DNA of 35,247 bases. It comes from Burkholderiales bacterium UBA2459 (lineage in GTDB: Bacteria; Pseudomonadota; Gammaproteobacteria; Burkholderiales; Burkholderiaceae_E). Positions within the stretch are counted from its first letter, which is position 1, and the number at the start of each line of letters is the position of its first letter. Below the pieces are notes generated by a model. It had not been told where the DNA came from and did not search any database. It worked only from the letters and a program-made list of their open reading frames with translations. Positions 1-8,285 of the stretch are shown piece after piece. Made by a program: the position numbers and the translations under genes. Location: contig DDPV01000040.1 of NCBI GenBank assembly GCA_002342365.1, forward strand, positions 87,079 to 122,325, in the 5' to 3' direction.

Positions 1-8
1 TTCAACCA

Positions 9-143
9 TCAAACGGCGAGGCGTTTGCGACCCTTGGCCCGCCGCGCACGAATGACGGCCCTTCCGCCGCGTGTTTTCATCCGGACCAAAAAACCGTGCG
101 TACGTTTACGACGTGTGACCGAAGGCTGATAGGTGCGCTTCAT
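9..143 (-). CDS. rpmH: 50S ribosomal protein L34
   Basis: Small basic structural protein of the large ribosomal subunit. The 44-residue product starts MKRTYQPSVTRRKRTHGF and ends RRAKGRKRLAV, which is the classic full-length L34 sequence. An in-frame upstream start at 200 would add 19 residues not found in the family, so I chose the ATG at 143, where homologues begin. It is divergent from dnaA, as is usual near bacterial origins. Its stop overlaps a following ATG (TGATG, the ATG at 9-7 on the minus strand), which is where rnpA (RNase P protein) would be expected to begin, but only three codons of that frame are in the window. A sigma-70-like promoter lies upstream at 178-207. Identification is essentially certain. 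Confidence 0.97.
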   Translation of the reverse strand: MKRTYQPSVTRRKRTHGFLVRMKTRGGRAVIRARRAKGRKRLAV

Positions 144-505
144 GACAAATCCATGACGTGGAACTGAAAAGCCTTCGATTACAACAAAAGGAGGCTGCAC
201 TTGTCAATCGCCGGACCGGTTTTTGTTGCAAGCCCGCTCAGGAAAGGGATGCCCGAAAGCTGCCATCAAACGGTTAAACTAGTCGGAATCGGCTGCTCCG
301 AACCGTTCTTTACACAACTGACCCGCGCGCCAACCCCATTGTTTTCTCGATGCTCCTTTAGCCACCACCATGCCCTCCTTTGCCGCCGAACAATGCTTGA
401 ACCCTGTCAGAGAAGGCTGCTCGCGTAAGGATTTCCGGGGTGACTGTTGCCTATCAGCCGCCGCAGGCAAGGCGGGGCGGGCTGGGTCACGGCAAGGACG
501 CGAGC
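144..505. other. rpmH-dnaA intergenic region, origin candidate
   Basis: This 362-base divergent spacer holds the rpmH promoter and presumably the dnaA promoter, which I could not identify. I see only one weak DnaA-box-like element, CTTTACACA at 308-316 (two mismatches to TTATNCACA). The short open frames inside it resemble no known protein. Divergence of rpmH and dnaA here fits a replication origin close by, but consensus DnaA boxes are too sparse to claim oriC. Confidence 0.3.
178..207 (-). promoter_or_regulatory. Likely sigma-70 promoter of rpmH
   Basis: Read on the minus strand, a perfect -35 box TTGACA (207-202) is followed after 18 bases by TGTAAT (183-178), a five-of-six match to the -10 consensus. 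It would start transcription around 170, about 27 bases before the rpmH ATG. The match is good and the position is right, but no start site has been mapped. Confidence 0.55.
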
Positions 506-1885
506 ATGCTTGAACACTGGTTGCGTTGCATGGAACAACTCGAACGCGAAATTTCACCCCAGCTGTACAAGACCTGGATCAAACCCTTGAGTTACCTGGG
601 CTACGACCAAGACGATCACCGACTTCGCATCGGATGCCCGAACGCTTTCAAACTCAACTGGGTAAAGCAACAATGGGGACAACGCCTGGAGGAGTTGCTG
701 GGTGAAAAAATGCCTGGCGCATCGAACCTGAGCCTGTTGTTTGAAATCAGCTCATCGCAAGAGCCCTCAAAGCCAGACGAGGACGCAAGCCTGTCGGGCG
801 CCGATGCAGACGCAAAAGTCCAAGCTAGCGCCCACACGGCCTGGACCGAGCCGGTAACGCTCGAGCACTCGCGGCTGAATCGGGAGCTGAGTTTTGATAA
901 TTTCGTCACCGGCAAATCCAATCAAATGGCCCGCGCAGCTGCTTTGCAGGTGAGTCAGCGACCAGGGCTTGAGTACAACCCTTTGTTTATTTATGGCGGC
1001 GTGGGCCTCGGTAAAACTCATTTGATGCACGCAGTTGGCAACGCTATCCGCGACCGCAACCCTGGGGCGAAACTTCGCTATATCCATGCCCAGGAATTTT
1101 TTGACGAGATGGTCCGTGCGATCCAGCGCAAAAACTCTGAAGACATGCGTGCGCAATACCAAAAACTTGATTTGTTTCTCATTGACGACATTCAATTTCT
1201 ATCCAACAAACCAAGAACCCAAGAAGAGTTTTTTTACCTTTTTGAGGCCTTGTTTGCGGCGCGTAAACAAATTATCGTCACCTGCGATACCTATCCGAAA
1301 GAAATGAGCGGTGTCGAGGACCGGCTGGTCTCACGCTTTGACAGCGGATTGATCGTCGCCATCGAACCCCCCGACCTTGAGACCCGAACCGCAATCCTGC
1401 ATCGCAAAGCCGAGTTGCGACAGGTGGATCTGCCCGATGACGTGGCTTTTTTCGTCGCGAAAAATCTTCGAAGCAATGTGCGCGAACTCGAGGGCGCATT
1501 GAACAGGCTCGTTGCCGCATCGAGTTTTCGCGGTCAAGCCATCAGTCTCGAGCTGGCCAAAGAAGCACTCCAAGACCTGCTCGATTTGAATCGGCCGGCA
1601 ATATCGGTCGAAAACATTCAAAAGACCGTTTCCGACTACTACAAGCTCAAAGTCGCGGATATGTACTCCAAGCGACGGCCTGCCCATATTGCACTCGCAA
1701 GGCAGGTGGCAATGTATCTTGCCAAAGAGCTGACCCAAAAATCGCTGCCCGAAATCGGCGAACTTTTTGGCGGACGTGACCACACCACCGTGTTGCATGC
1801 CGTGCGACGTATCACCGAACGAAGACAACACGAGGCTGAACTCAACCACGCACTCAAAGTGCTTGAGCAAACCTTGCGCAGCTAA
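506..1885 (+). CDS. dnaA: Chromosomal replication initiator protein DnaA
   Basis: Binds DnaA boxes at the origin, melts the DNA and loads the DnaB helicase. The 459-residue product has the N-terminal DnaB/DiaA-interacting domain (MLEHWLRCMEQLEREISPQL), a variable linker, an AAA+ domain with Walker A GGVGLGKTH at about residues 164-172 and Walker B LFLIDDIQF near 223-231, and the C-terminal DnaA-box-binding helix-turn-helix with signature GGRDHTTVLHAVRRI. An alternative GTG at 440 would add 22 residues. I prefer the ATG at 506 because it has an AGGA ribosome site seven bases upstream (495-498) and matches the usual N-terminus of the family. It is first in the dnaA-dnaN-gyrB series. Length is normal for the group. 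Confidence 0.98.
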   Translation: MLEHWLRCMEQLEREISPQLYKTWIKPLSYLGYDQDDHRLRIGCPNAFKLNWVKQQWGQRLEELLGEKMPGASNLSLLFEISSSQEPSKPDEDASLSGADADAKVQASAHTAWTEPVTLEHSRLNRELSFDNFVTGKSNQMARAAALQVSQRPGLEYNPLFIYGGVGLGKTHLMHAVGNAIRDRNPGAKLRYIHAQEFFDEMVRAIQRKNSEDMRAQYQKLDLFLIDDIQFLSNKPRTQEEFFYLFEALFAARKQIIVTCDTYPKEMSGVEDRLVSRFDSGLIVAIEPPDLETRTAILHRKAELRQVDLPDDVAFFVAKNLRSNVRELEGALNRLVAASSFRGQAISLELAKEALQDLLDLNRPAISVENIQKTVSDYYKLKVADMYSKRRPAHIALARQVAMYLAKELTQKSLPEIGELFGGRDHTTVLHAVRRITERRQHEAELNHALKVLEQTLRS

Positions 1886-2215
1886 ATGAAGAAAGGCTGC
1901 GACAATCCAAGCGAACAACCCGGGAGCCCAAGACTGGAAGGGGTGGACAAGTCTGTGTGCAGCGCAGCGCATAAGCACTGGATGAAGCACTTACAAGCCT
2001 GTAGAGCGAGGGAACAAAAGCAGCTCTTTCACAATCCTCACTCAACTTGTTCATGACTGTGAAAGCCTATCAACCTGGATACCAAGCGCTTGTCGCGTTA
2101 CACGATGCCTTCAGAATCCGTGCCTTGCAGCGCTTATCCCCAGATTACCGTTAGCTACATCAACAACAACATGATGAATTAACACTATGACCTCATCTGT
2201 GTTAAGGAGAACTTG
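1886..2215. other. dnaA-dnaN intergenic region, possible origin or dnaN control region
   Basis: This 330-base spacer has one near-consensus DnaA box, TTATCCCCA at 2134-2142 (one mismatch to TTATCCACA), and two weaker candidates with two mismatches, GGTGGACAA at 1942-1950 (inverted) and TCTTTCACA around 2025-2033. A fairly AT-rich stretch (2159-2190) lies just before dnaN and could be a duplex-unwinding element. I found no convincing promoter pair and no gene. Whether oriC is here or on the rpmH side of dnaA cannot be settled from the sequence alone. Confidence 0.35.
2134..2142 (+). promoter_or_regulatory. DnaA-box-like site (1 mismatch)
   Basis: TTATCCCCA differs from the R1-type DnaA box TTATCCACA at one position. 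It lies 74 bases upstream of the dnaN start and could serve origin function or autoregulation. A single imperfect 9-mer is weak evidence. Confidence 0.35.
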
Positions 2216-3322
2216 ATGGCCTTGGTCAAAGCATCCCGAGACGCCCTGCTCAAACCCTTGCAGGTGGTATCCGGCATTGTCGAAAAGAAAAACACAATGC
2301 CGATTCTTGCCAATGTGCTCATCGAAAAACAGGGTCTGGACCTTCGCTTCGTTGCAACCGACACCGAGATGCAAATCAGCACCACAGCGCAACTTGGCAG
2401 TGGCAACAACGATATCGCCATCACCGTTTCAGCAAGAAAACTGATCGACGTTTTGCGCGCCCTTCCGGAAAGCAGCGAAGTTTCCTTATCGTTTCAGGCA
2501 AGAAAGGCCAGCATCACAGCCGGAAAAAGCCGGGTGTCTCTTCAAACGATGGCTGCTGAAGAATTCCCCCAGGTGCTGGTTCAGGAAGCCTTCAGCCATC
2601 AAATCAGCGTGCCGCAGCAAGCTTTTCGTCAGCTACTGTCGATGGTTGCCTATGCCATGGCGCAACAGGATATTCGCTATTATTTGAACGGTATGCTTTT
2701 AGTGACTGATGGCCATCAGCTCAAGCTGGTTGCAACCGATGGTCACCGACTCGCCTACTGCGCGATCGATCTTGATCAAGAGATGCCCCGGCAGGACTTG
2801 ATTATTCCGCGCAAGACGGTCGTTGAATGGATGCGTTTGTTACAAGATGTCGAAGATCCGATCACCCTTGAGTTTGGCCAACAAAGGTTGCGCGCACGTT
2901 TCGGGGGCATCGAACTCGTCAGCAAACTGATCGAAGGCAAGTTTCCTGACTACGAACGCGTCATTCCGCAAGGCCTCGAACGCATTGCGACAATTGACAG
3001 GGCCTTGTTTGCGTCGAGTTTGCAACGCGCCTCGATCGTGACAACCGAGAAATTCAAGGGCGTGCGCCTGCGCTTTGATCAAGACACGCTCAGCATTCAG
3101 ACCAACAACGCTGAACAAGAAGAAGCCGTGGATGAAATGGCAATCGACTATCAAGCTGACAGCACTGACATCGGCTTTAACGTGCAATACCTTCTTGAGG
3201 TGCTCAACCATTTAAAGACCGAACACATTTGCATTGCCCTGCGCGATGGCAGCGCAAGCGCCTTGATTACAGTCCCTGATAACCAGCACTTCAAATACGT
3301 CGTAATGCCCATGCGCATTTAA
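2216..3322 (+). CDS. dnaN: DNA polymerase III sliding clamp, beta subunit
   Basis: The homodimeric ring that tethers polymerase III to DNA. The 368-residue product begins MALVKASRDALLKPLQVVSGIVEKK and contains PILANVLI and ends VVMPMRI, the typical clamp C-terminus. Three topologically similar clamp domains of about 120 residues each are expected from the family. I chose the ATG at 2216 over the TTG at 2213 because AAGGAG (2204-2209) lies six bases upstream, an ideal ribosome site. Its TAA stop overlaps a possible ATG for gyrB (TAATG at 3320-3324), so the two are probably co-transcribed and may be translationally coupled. Length matches the family. Confidence 0.98.
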   Translation: MALVKASRDALLKPLQVVSGIVEKKNTMPILANVLIEKQGLDLRFVATDTEMQISTTAQLGSGNNDIAITVSARKLIDVLRALPESSEVSLSFQARKASITAGKSRVSLQTMAAEEFPQVLVQEAFSHQISVPQQAFRQLLSMVAYAMAQQDIRYYLNGMLLVTDGHQLKLVATDGHRLAYCAIDLDQEMPRQDLIIPRKTVVEWMRLLQDVEDPITLEFGQQRLRARFGGIELVSKLIEGKFPDYERVIPQGLERIATIDRALFASSLQRASIVTTEKFKGVRLRFDQDTLSIQTNNAEQEEAVDEMAIDYQADSTDIGFNVQYLLEVLNHLKTEHICIALRDGSASALITVPDNQHFKYVVMPMRI

Positions 3323-3339
3323 TGCCGAAAGATGCACTT

Positions 3340-5838
3340 ATGACTCAATCTTATGACTCCTCGTCGATTCAAATTCTTGAAGGCCTTGACGCGGTGCGTA
3401 AAAGGCCAGGCATGTATATCGGTGATACTTCCGACGGTACCGGTTTGCATCATCTGGTTTTTGAAGTTGTCGATAATGCAATCGACGAAGCGCTCGGTGG
3501 ATTTTGTGATGAAATTTTAATCACTATTCATCATGATCAGTCGATCTCTGTTATTGATAACGGCCGAGGTATTCCGACCGGTATCAAAGATGACGACAAG
3601 CACGAACCGCGTCGCAGCGCTGCCGAAATCGTGATGACCGAATTACACGCAGGCGGCAAGTTTGACCAAAACAGTTATAAAGTTTCTGGTGGTTTGCATG
3701 GTGTAGGCGTATCTTGCGTCAATGCCTTATCGAAGTGGCTACGCTTGACCATCAAGCGTGACGGCAAAACCCACTTTATGGAGTTTCATCGCGGCGTTTG
3801 TCAACAGCGCATCATTGAAAAAGTCAACGGAACCGACACTTCGCCGATGCAAGTCATTGGCCATACCGAAAAGCGCGGGACTGAAGTCCACTTCCTTGCT
3901 GATGAAACAATTTTTGGAACGATTGAGTACCACTACGATATCCTTGCCAAGCGCCTTCGCGAGTTATCCTTTTTAAACCACGGCGTGCGAATCAAGCTCA
4001 TCGACCAGCGCAGCGGCAAAGATGAAGATTTTGCTTTTACCGGTGGCGTGCAAGGTTTTGTGCAATACATAAACCGTCATAAAACAGCGATACATCCGCG
4101 CATCGTCTATATGCAGGGCACAAGGCTGAGCGAAGGGCCAGCTGCAGGCCAAATTGGCGTTGAAGTCGCTATGCAATGGAACGATGGCTATAACGAACAG
4201 GTGCTTTGTTTTACCAACAACATCCCGCAACGCGACGGGGGCACCCATTTGACTGGCCTGCGCGCCGCGATGACCCGGGTGATTAATAAATATATCGAAC
4301 AAAGCGAAACAGCGAAAAAGGCCAAGGTTGAGACATCGGGTGATGACATGCGCGAGGGGTTGACTTGCGTCTTGTCGGTCAAGGTTCCCGAGCCAAAGTT
4401 TTCAAGTCAAACCAAGGATAAGTTGGTTTCATCTGAAGTCAGAGCCCCGGTTGAAGAGCTGGTTGCAAAAGCGCTGGAAGACTTTTTGCTCGAAAACCCG
4501 GCTGATGCCAAAGTGATTGTGAGCAAGATAATCGATGCTGCCAGAGCTCGCGAGGCGGCGCGCAAAGCCCGCGAGATGACCCGCCGTAAAGGCATTTTGG
4601 ATGGTGTTGGATTGCCCGGAAAACTTGCTGACTGTCAGGAAAAGGATCCTGCAAAAGCCGAGCTGTATATCGTTGAGGGCGATTCGGCAGGCGGGTCTGC
4701 AAAGCAAGGTCGCGATCGCAAATTTCAAGCGGTGCTGCCTTTGCGAGGCAAGGTTCTGAACGTGGAAAAAGCACGTTTTGACAAACTGATTGCCTCAGAG
4801 CAAATCACCACCTTGATTACTGCATTGGGAACATCGATCGGCCCGGAGTTTGATGCAGCGCGATTGCGCTACCACCGCGTGATCATCATGACCGATGCGG
4901 ACGTGGACGGCTCACATATCCGAACGCTTTTGTTAACACTTTTATATCGGCAAATGCCCGAGTTGATCGAGCGGGGCTATGTGTATATTGCGCAACCACC
5001 GCTTTACAAAATAAAACTCGGGAAAGACGAGCGTTATCTTAAAGATGATCATGAGCTTAACCAGTACTTGTTGAGCGCTGCCTTGCAGTCGGCGGTGCTT
5101 GACTTGGGCGAAGGCCAGCCGAGCTTATCGGGTGATGCCTTAGCTGAGTTGGCCAAGCTTCAATTGATCGCTGACGGGGTGATTCAGCGCCTGTCAAAAA
5201 CCATGGATACGCTGGCCTTGCGGGCTTTGGTGCACGGTTGTCAGCTTGATTTGAGCGATCAGACGCTGGCCGAACTGAGCGCAATCGTTTTAGAAAACGC
5301 AATTCATGAACTTGAATCACGTCGCGGCCTTGAAGATCCGAGTTTGCAGGTGCAAGCTGTCATGCATCCGATGACCGAGCACTGGATGCTGGCGGTGAGG
5401 CGGCTTCAGCATGGGAATCAGCGAAGTAGTTTTATCGATGCGGAGTTTTTGATGTCGGCCGATGCGATGGCGCTAAAGCGGGCTGCGCAAAGCCTTTCCG
5501 GCTTGTTAAGCGCTGGCGCTACGGTCCGCAAAGTGGATGCGGATCGCGCTGATCGCAGCAAGAAGTTTGCGGTCCAAACCTTCGAAGAGGCGATGCGATG
5601 GCTCTTTGCCGAAGCTGATCGGGGCATGAACCGGCAACGCTATAAAGGGCTTGGTGAAATGAACCCCGAACAACTATGGGAAACCACGATGGACCCGGCC
5701 GTGCGTCGCTTGTTGCGCGTGCAAATTGAAGACGCGATCAGTGCTGATCAAATGTTCTCCACGCTCATGGGTGATGATGTAGAACCTCGGCGCGCATTCA
5801 TTGAGCGTCATGCCTTGACGGCGCGAATCGACGTCTAA
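3340..5838 (+). CDS. gyrB: DNA gyrase subunit B
   Basis: ATPase subunit of the type II topoisomerase that introduces negative supercoils. The 832-residue product has the GHKL ATPase domain (YDSSSIQILEGLDAVRKRPG and VVDNAIDEA; GGLHGVGVSCVNA is the ATP lid), a transducer domain, a TOPRIM domain with EGDSAGGSAKQGRD (Glu446) and the metal-binding DADVDG (Asp519/521/523), and the C-terminal GyrB tail with RYKGLGEMNPEQLWETTMDP. Proteobacterial-type extra sequence lies between TOPRIM and tail. Translation could start at the ATG at 3322, overlapping the dnaN stop by one base. I prefer 3340 because homologues begin a few residues before YDSSSIQ. Neither start has a strong ribosome site. Confidence 0.98.
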   Translation: MTQSYDSSSIQILEGLDAVRKRPGMYIGDTSDGTGLHHLVFEVVDNAIDEALGGFCDEILITIHHDQSISVIDNGRGIPTGIKDDDKHEPRRSAAEIVMTELHAGGKFDQNSYKVSGGLHGVGVSCVNALSKWLRLTIKRDGKTHFMEFHRGVCQQRIIEKVNGTDTSPMQVIGHTEKRGTEVHFLADETIFGTIEYHYDILAKRLRELSFLNHGVRIKLIDQRSGKDEDFAFTGGVQGFVQYINRHKTAIHPRIVYMQGTRLSEGPAAGQIGVEVAMQWNDGYNEQVLCFTNNIPQRDGGTHLTGLRAAMTRVINKYIEQSETAKKAKVETSGDDMREGLTCVLSVKVPEPKFSSQTKDKLVSSEVRAPVEELVAKALEDFLLENPADAKVIVSKIIDAARAREAARKAREMTRRKGILDGVGLPGKLADCQEKDPAKAELYIVEGDSAGGSAKQGRDRKFQAVLPLRGKVLNVEKARFDKLIASEQITTLITALGTSIGPEFDAARLRYHRVIIMTDADVDGSHIRTLLLTLLYRQMPELIERGYVYIAQPPLYKIKLGKDERYLKDDHELNQYLLSAALQSAVLDLGEGQPSLSGDALAELAKLQLIADGVIQRLSKTMDTLALRALVHGCQLDLSDQTLAELSAIVLENAIHELESRRGLEDPSLQVQAVMHPMTEHWMLAVRRLQHGNQRSSFIDAEFLMSADAMALKRAAQSLSGLLSAGATVRKVDADRADRSKKFAVQTFEEAMRWLFAEADRGMNRQRYKGLGEMNPEQLWETTMDPAVRRLLRVQIEDAISADQMFSTLMGDDVEPRRAFIERHALTARIDV

Positions 5839-5884
5839 CGCTGACGGACGCGCGAGACGGATCGGCTTACATCGGAGCACAGCG

Positions 5885-7111
5885 GTGCAGGCCTTGATCA
5901 CAGGGGCTGTGGCCGTCCTGGTGGGTTATGCCAGCTCGGTTGCCATTGTCTGGCAAGGCCTGCAAGCCGTTGGCGCAAGTAGCAGCCAGGCTGCCCTGGC
6001 TCTTGGGGCCTTGAGTGCTGGGCAGGGATTTTTGTCCTTCTATTTATCGTATCGGCAGCGAATACCTCTACTTTTTGCCTGGTCCACACCGGGTGCAGCT
6101 TTGCTTGTTGCAAGCGGTGCTCCGGATTTTTCAAGCGCGGTGGCGGCATTTTTGTTTGCTGCTGCGCTTGGCATCGGCTTGGCCCTGCTCAAGGGTTTGA
6201 GCTGGGTCATGCGTGTGATTCCGGTAACGCTGGCAAGCGCCTTGCTCGCAGGCGTATTGATGCGCCTGACGCTAGATGCGCTTGGGCAGGCTTTGCAAGA
6301 AGCGCTGCTTTGGCCGGTTGCAAGCTTGTGGCTTGCCTATGTGTTGTTGCGCCGTCTTTGGCCATCGGCTGCGATTTTTTGTGTGCTGGCCTTGGTGGTT
6401 GGATGGTCTTGGTGGCTCCACAGGGACGGCCTTGTAGTGGAATCTCAGCTTGTGCACCAAGCCCTCGCCTTGCCAGCGCCTAAGGCTGAGCTTACGACGC
6501 AAGCCTTTGAATGGCCCCTGCCGCGGTGGGAGGGCTCGGTGATTCTCGGTTTGGGCCTGCCCTTGTTTCTCGTAACCTTGACGGGGCAAAACATGGCGGG
6601 GCTGGCAGCGATCAAAAGCTTTGGCTATACGGCTAACCCCGACCGCTTGCTTTTTGCCGCCTCGCTGGCAAGCGCGATTGCCGCTTTCTTTGGCGGGCAT
6701 GCGCTCAATCTGGCGGCGATTACCGCAGCCATTTGCCTTGGACCGCAATCCGGGGAGCAACCTAACGAGCGATGGAAGGCGGCAGCCTGGGCCGGCGGCC
6801 TTTATCTCATGCTTGCCTGCTTTGCCCTGTGGGTCATCGAAGCGCTTGCCTGGTTGCATCCGGTGCTTGTGCTCAGTCTGGCATCGATCGCATTGATGTC
6901 CAGCATCGCTTCGGCCTTGCAACAAGCCTTCGGTGATCAAACAAGTGGGCAAGGATTTCCGCAAACCCTTTGCCTTCTCACGGTTTTATCGGATGTGCAA
7001 ATTGGAGGCTTTGGCTCTGTTTTCTGGGGTCTTTGTATCGGCGTTTTTGCAAGGGTGCTGCAAAAACAGCAGGCCAAGTTGGTGCAGCCGTCCCATAAAC
7101 AGGAAGATTGA
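5885..7111 (+). CDS. BenE-family benzoate/H+ symporter-like transporter
   Basis: Polytopic inner-membrane protein of 408 residues, almost entirely hydrophobic helices (roughly 11-12 predicted by eye), resembling BenE transporters that import benzoate or related carboxylates with protons. Recognisable features are the N-terminal region SVAIVWQGLQAVGASSSQAA, the central stretch GLGLPLFLVTLTGQNMAGLA, and the following FFGGHALNLAAITAAICLG. The start is GTG at 5885 with GGAG seven bases upstream (5874-5877). It lies 46 bases after gyrB and 63 before a cyclase-family hydrolase on the same strand, so it may share an operon with the next two genes. Family assignment is good, but the substrate is unknown: BenE-like proteins are widespread without benzoate genes, and none are visible here. 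Confidence 0.8.
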   Translation: MQALITGAVAVLVGYASSVAIVWQGLQAVGASSSQAALALGALSAGQGFLSFYLSYRQRIPLLFAWSTPGAALLVASGAPDFSSAVAAFLFAAALGIGLALLKGLSWVMRVIPVTLASALLAGVLMRLTLDALGQALQEALLWPVASLWLAYVLLRRLWPSAAIFCVLALVVGWSWWLHRDGLVVESQLVHQALALPAPKAELTTQAFEWPLPRWEGSVILGLGLPLFLVTLTGQNMAGLAAIKSFGYTANPDRLLFAASLASAIAAFFGGHALNLAAITAAICLGPQSGEQPNERWKAAAWAGGLYLMLACFALWVIEALAWLHPVLVLSLASIALMSSIASALQQAFGDQTSGQGFPQTLCLLTVLSDVQIGGFGSVFWGLCIGVFARVLQKQQAKLVQPSHKQED

Positions 7112-7174
7112 GCTTGCAAAGCTTGGGCGCTTGCCTTGAAATCCCTGGGGTGTATCGTCATGGGAGACAGATCG

Positions 7175-8230
7175 ATGAATTCAGACCGCTACCAGCAGCG
7201 CCCGGAGGGATCAACCTGGGGTGATTTCGGTCATGACGATCAACTTGGCCGGGTTAATCTGATCACCGCCCGCAAAGTCTTGCAAGGCGTTGCGGAGGTT
7301 AAAACCGGTCAAAGCTTTTGCTTATCGCTGCCGCTGAATTTACCCGGCGGCAATGTTCTCAATCCGAGACGGTTTCCGCCGCGGCTCTCGCCAACGATCC
7401 GCCAATCGGTGCCCAACTGGATTTATGAGGTGCGCCGCGAAGTGGATCTGGCTACCGATGTGGTCAACGACGATCAGGTGCAGTTGTGGCTGCAGTACTC
7501 AACACAATGGGATAGCTTCGCGCATGTGGGCGCGCTTTTTGACGCCAACGCCGATGGCATCGCCGAGCCGGTTTTTTATAACGGTTACCGACCCGAGAAA
7601 TCGTTTTTCCTGCGCAGCACAAACCCGCAAGGCCAAGCCGCAAGCACGGCGGCCGATGGGCCGTGGGAATCGTCTGCTGCGGCATTGAGTGTGGAACACC
7701 TGGCCAAGCACGGCATGCAAGGACGAGGAGTTTTGATCAATTTGCGTGATCGGCTTGGCGATGGGCGAACGGTTGTTGGTTATGAGCGCCTGCAAAGCCT
7801 CATGGACGAGCAAAAGGTTGAAGTCGAAGCGGGCGATATGTTGTGTATTTATACCGGATTTACGGATCGCATCATGCAGTGGGCCGGTCAGCCCGATGGC
7901 AAAGAGGTCCACCACCTGTGCGCCGCACTCGATGGCCGGGATGAGCGCCTGTTGCAATGGATCAGTGATTGTCAGATCAGCGCGCTGATCGCTGATAACT
8001 ACGCAGTGGAACACTACGATGGCACAAAACCGCCCGGCCCTTGCGCGACCCTGCCCTTGCACCAGCATTGCTTATTCAAGCTTGGGGTCCCGCTTGGCGA
8101 GATATGGTACTTGCACGAACTCGCGCTTGCTCTGAAGGCACAATCGCGTTCGCGTTTTCTGCTTACCGCGCCTCCGCTTCGTCTGCCCGGCGCAGTCGGA
8201 TCACCCGCTACACCGATTGCAACCTTGTAA
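7175..8230 (+). CDS. Cyclase-family (kynurenine formamidase-like) metal-dependent hydrolase
   Basis: 351-residue cytosolic protein of the PF04199 'cyclase' family, whose members hydrolyse N-formylkynurenine, isatin or similar amides and lactams with a bound divalent metal. Visible family features are STQWDSFAHVG (Asp113, His117), equivalent to the HxxxDxPxH metal site but with Gln-Trp-Asp as in the longer subfamily, then ADNYAVEHYD, and the C-terminal LPLHQHCLFKLGVPLGEIWYL. Upstream in-frame starts at 7136 and 7160 exist. I chose 7175 because GGGAG (7162-7166) lies eight bases before it. It sits between a BenE-like transporter and acetoacetyl-CoA synthetase, suggesting a catabolic role. The substrate cannot be read from sequence, and no other kynurenine-pathway gene is present, so I avoid naming it kynB. 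Confidence 0.82.
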   Translation: MNSDRYQQRPEGSTWGDFGHDDQLGRVNLITARKVLQGVAEVKTGQSFCLSLPLNLPGGNVLNPRRFPPRLSPTIRQSVPNWIYEVRREVDLATDVVNDDQVQLWLQYSTQWDSFAHVGALFDANADGIAEPVFYNGYRPEKSFFLRSTNPQGQAASTAADGPWESSAAALSVEHLAKHGMQGRGVLINLRDRLGDGRTVVGYERLQSLMDEQKVEVEAGDMLCIYTGFTDRIMQWAGQPDGKEVHHLCAALDGRDERLLQWISDCQISALIADNYAVEHYDGTKPPGPCATLPLHQHCLFKLGVPLGEIWYLHELALALKAQSRSRFLLTAPPLRLPGAVGSPATPIATL

Positions 8231-8285
8231 GCGGGGCCTCGCGGCAGAATCGGACGATGGCAACCCGGGCTTTACGACGATCCTT

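Noticed and set aside
1..9. ATG GTT GAA on the minus strand, a possible start of rnpA overlapping the rpmH stop
   Set aside because: Position and context fit, but three codons cannot identify a gene.
201..428. 75-codon open frame between rpmH and dnaA
   Set aside because: No family pattern or ribosome site, and it overlaps the rpmH promoter. Likely non-coding.
7175..8230. Naming the cyclase-family gene kynB (kynurenine formamidase)
   Set aside because: The metal-site variant and length are of the longer subfamily, and no tryptophan 2,3-dioxygenase or kynureninase gene is nearby.
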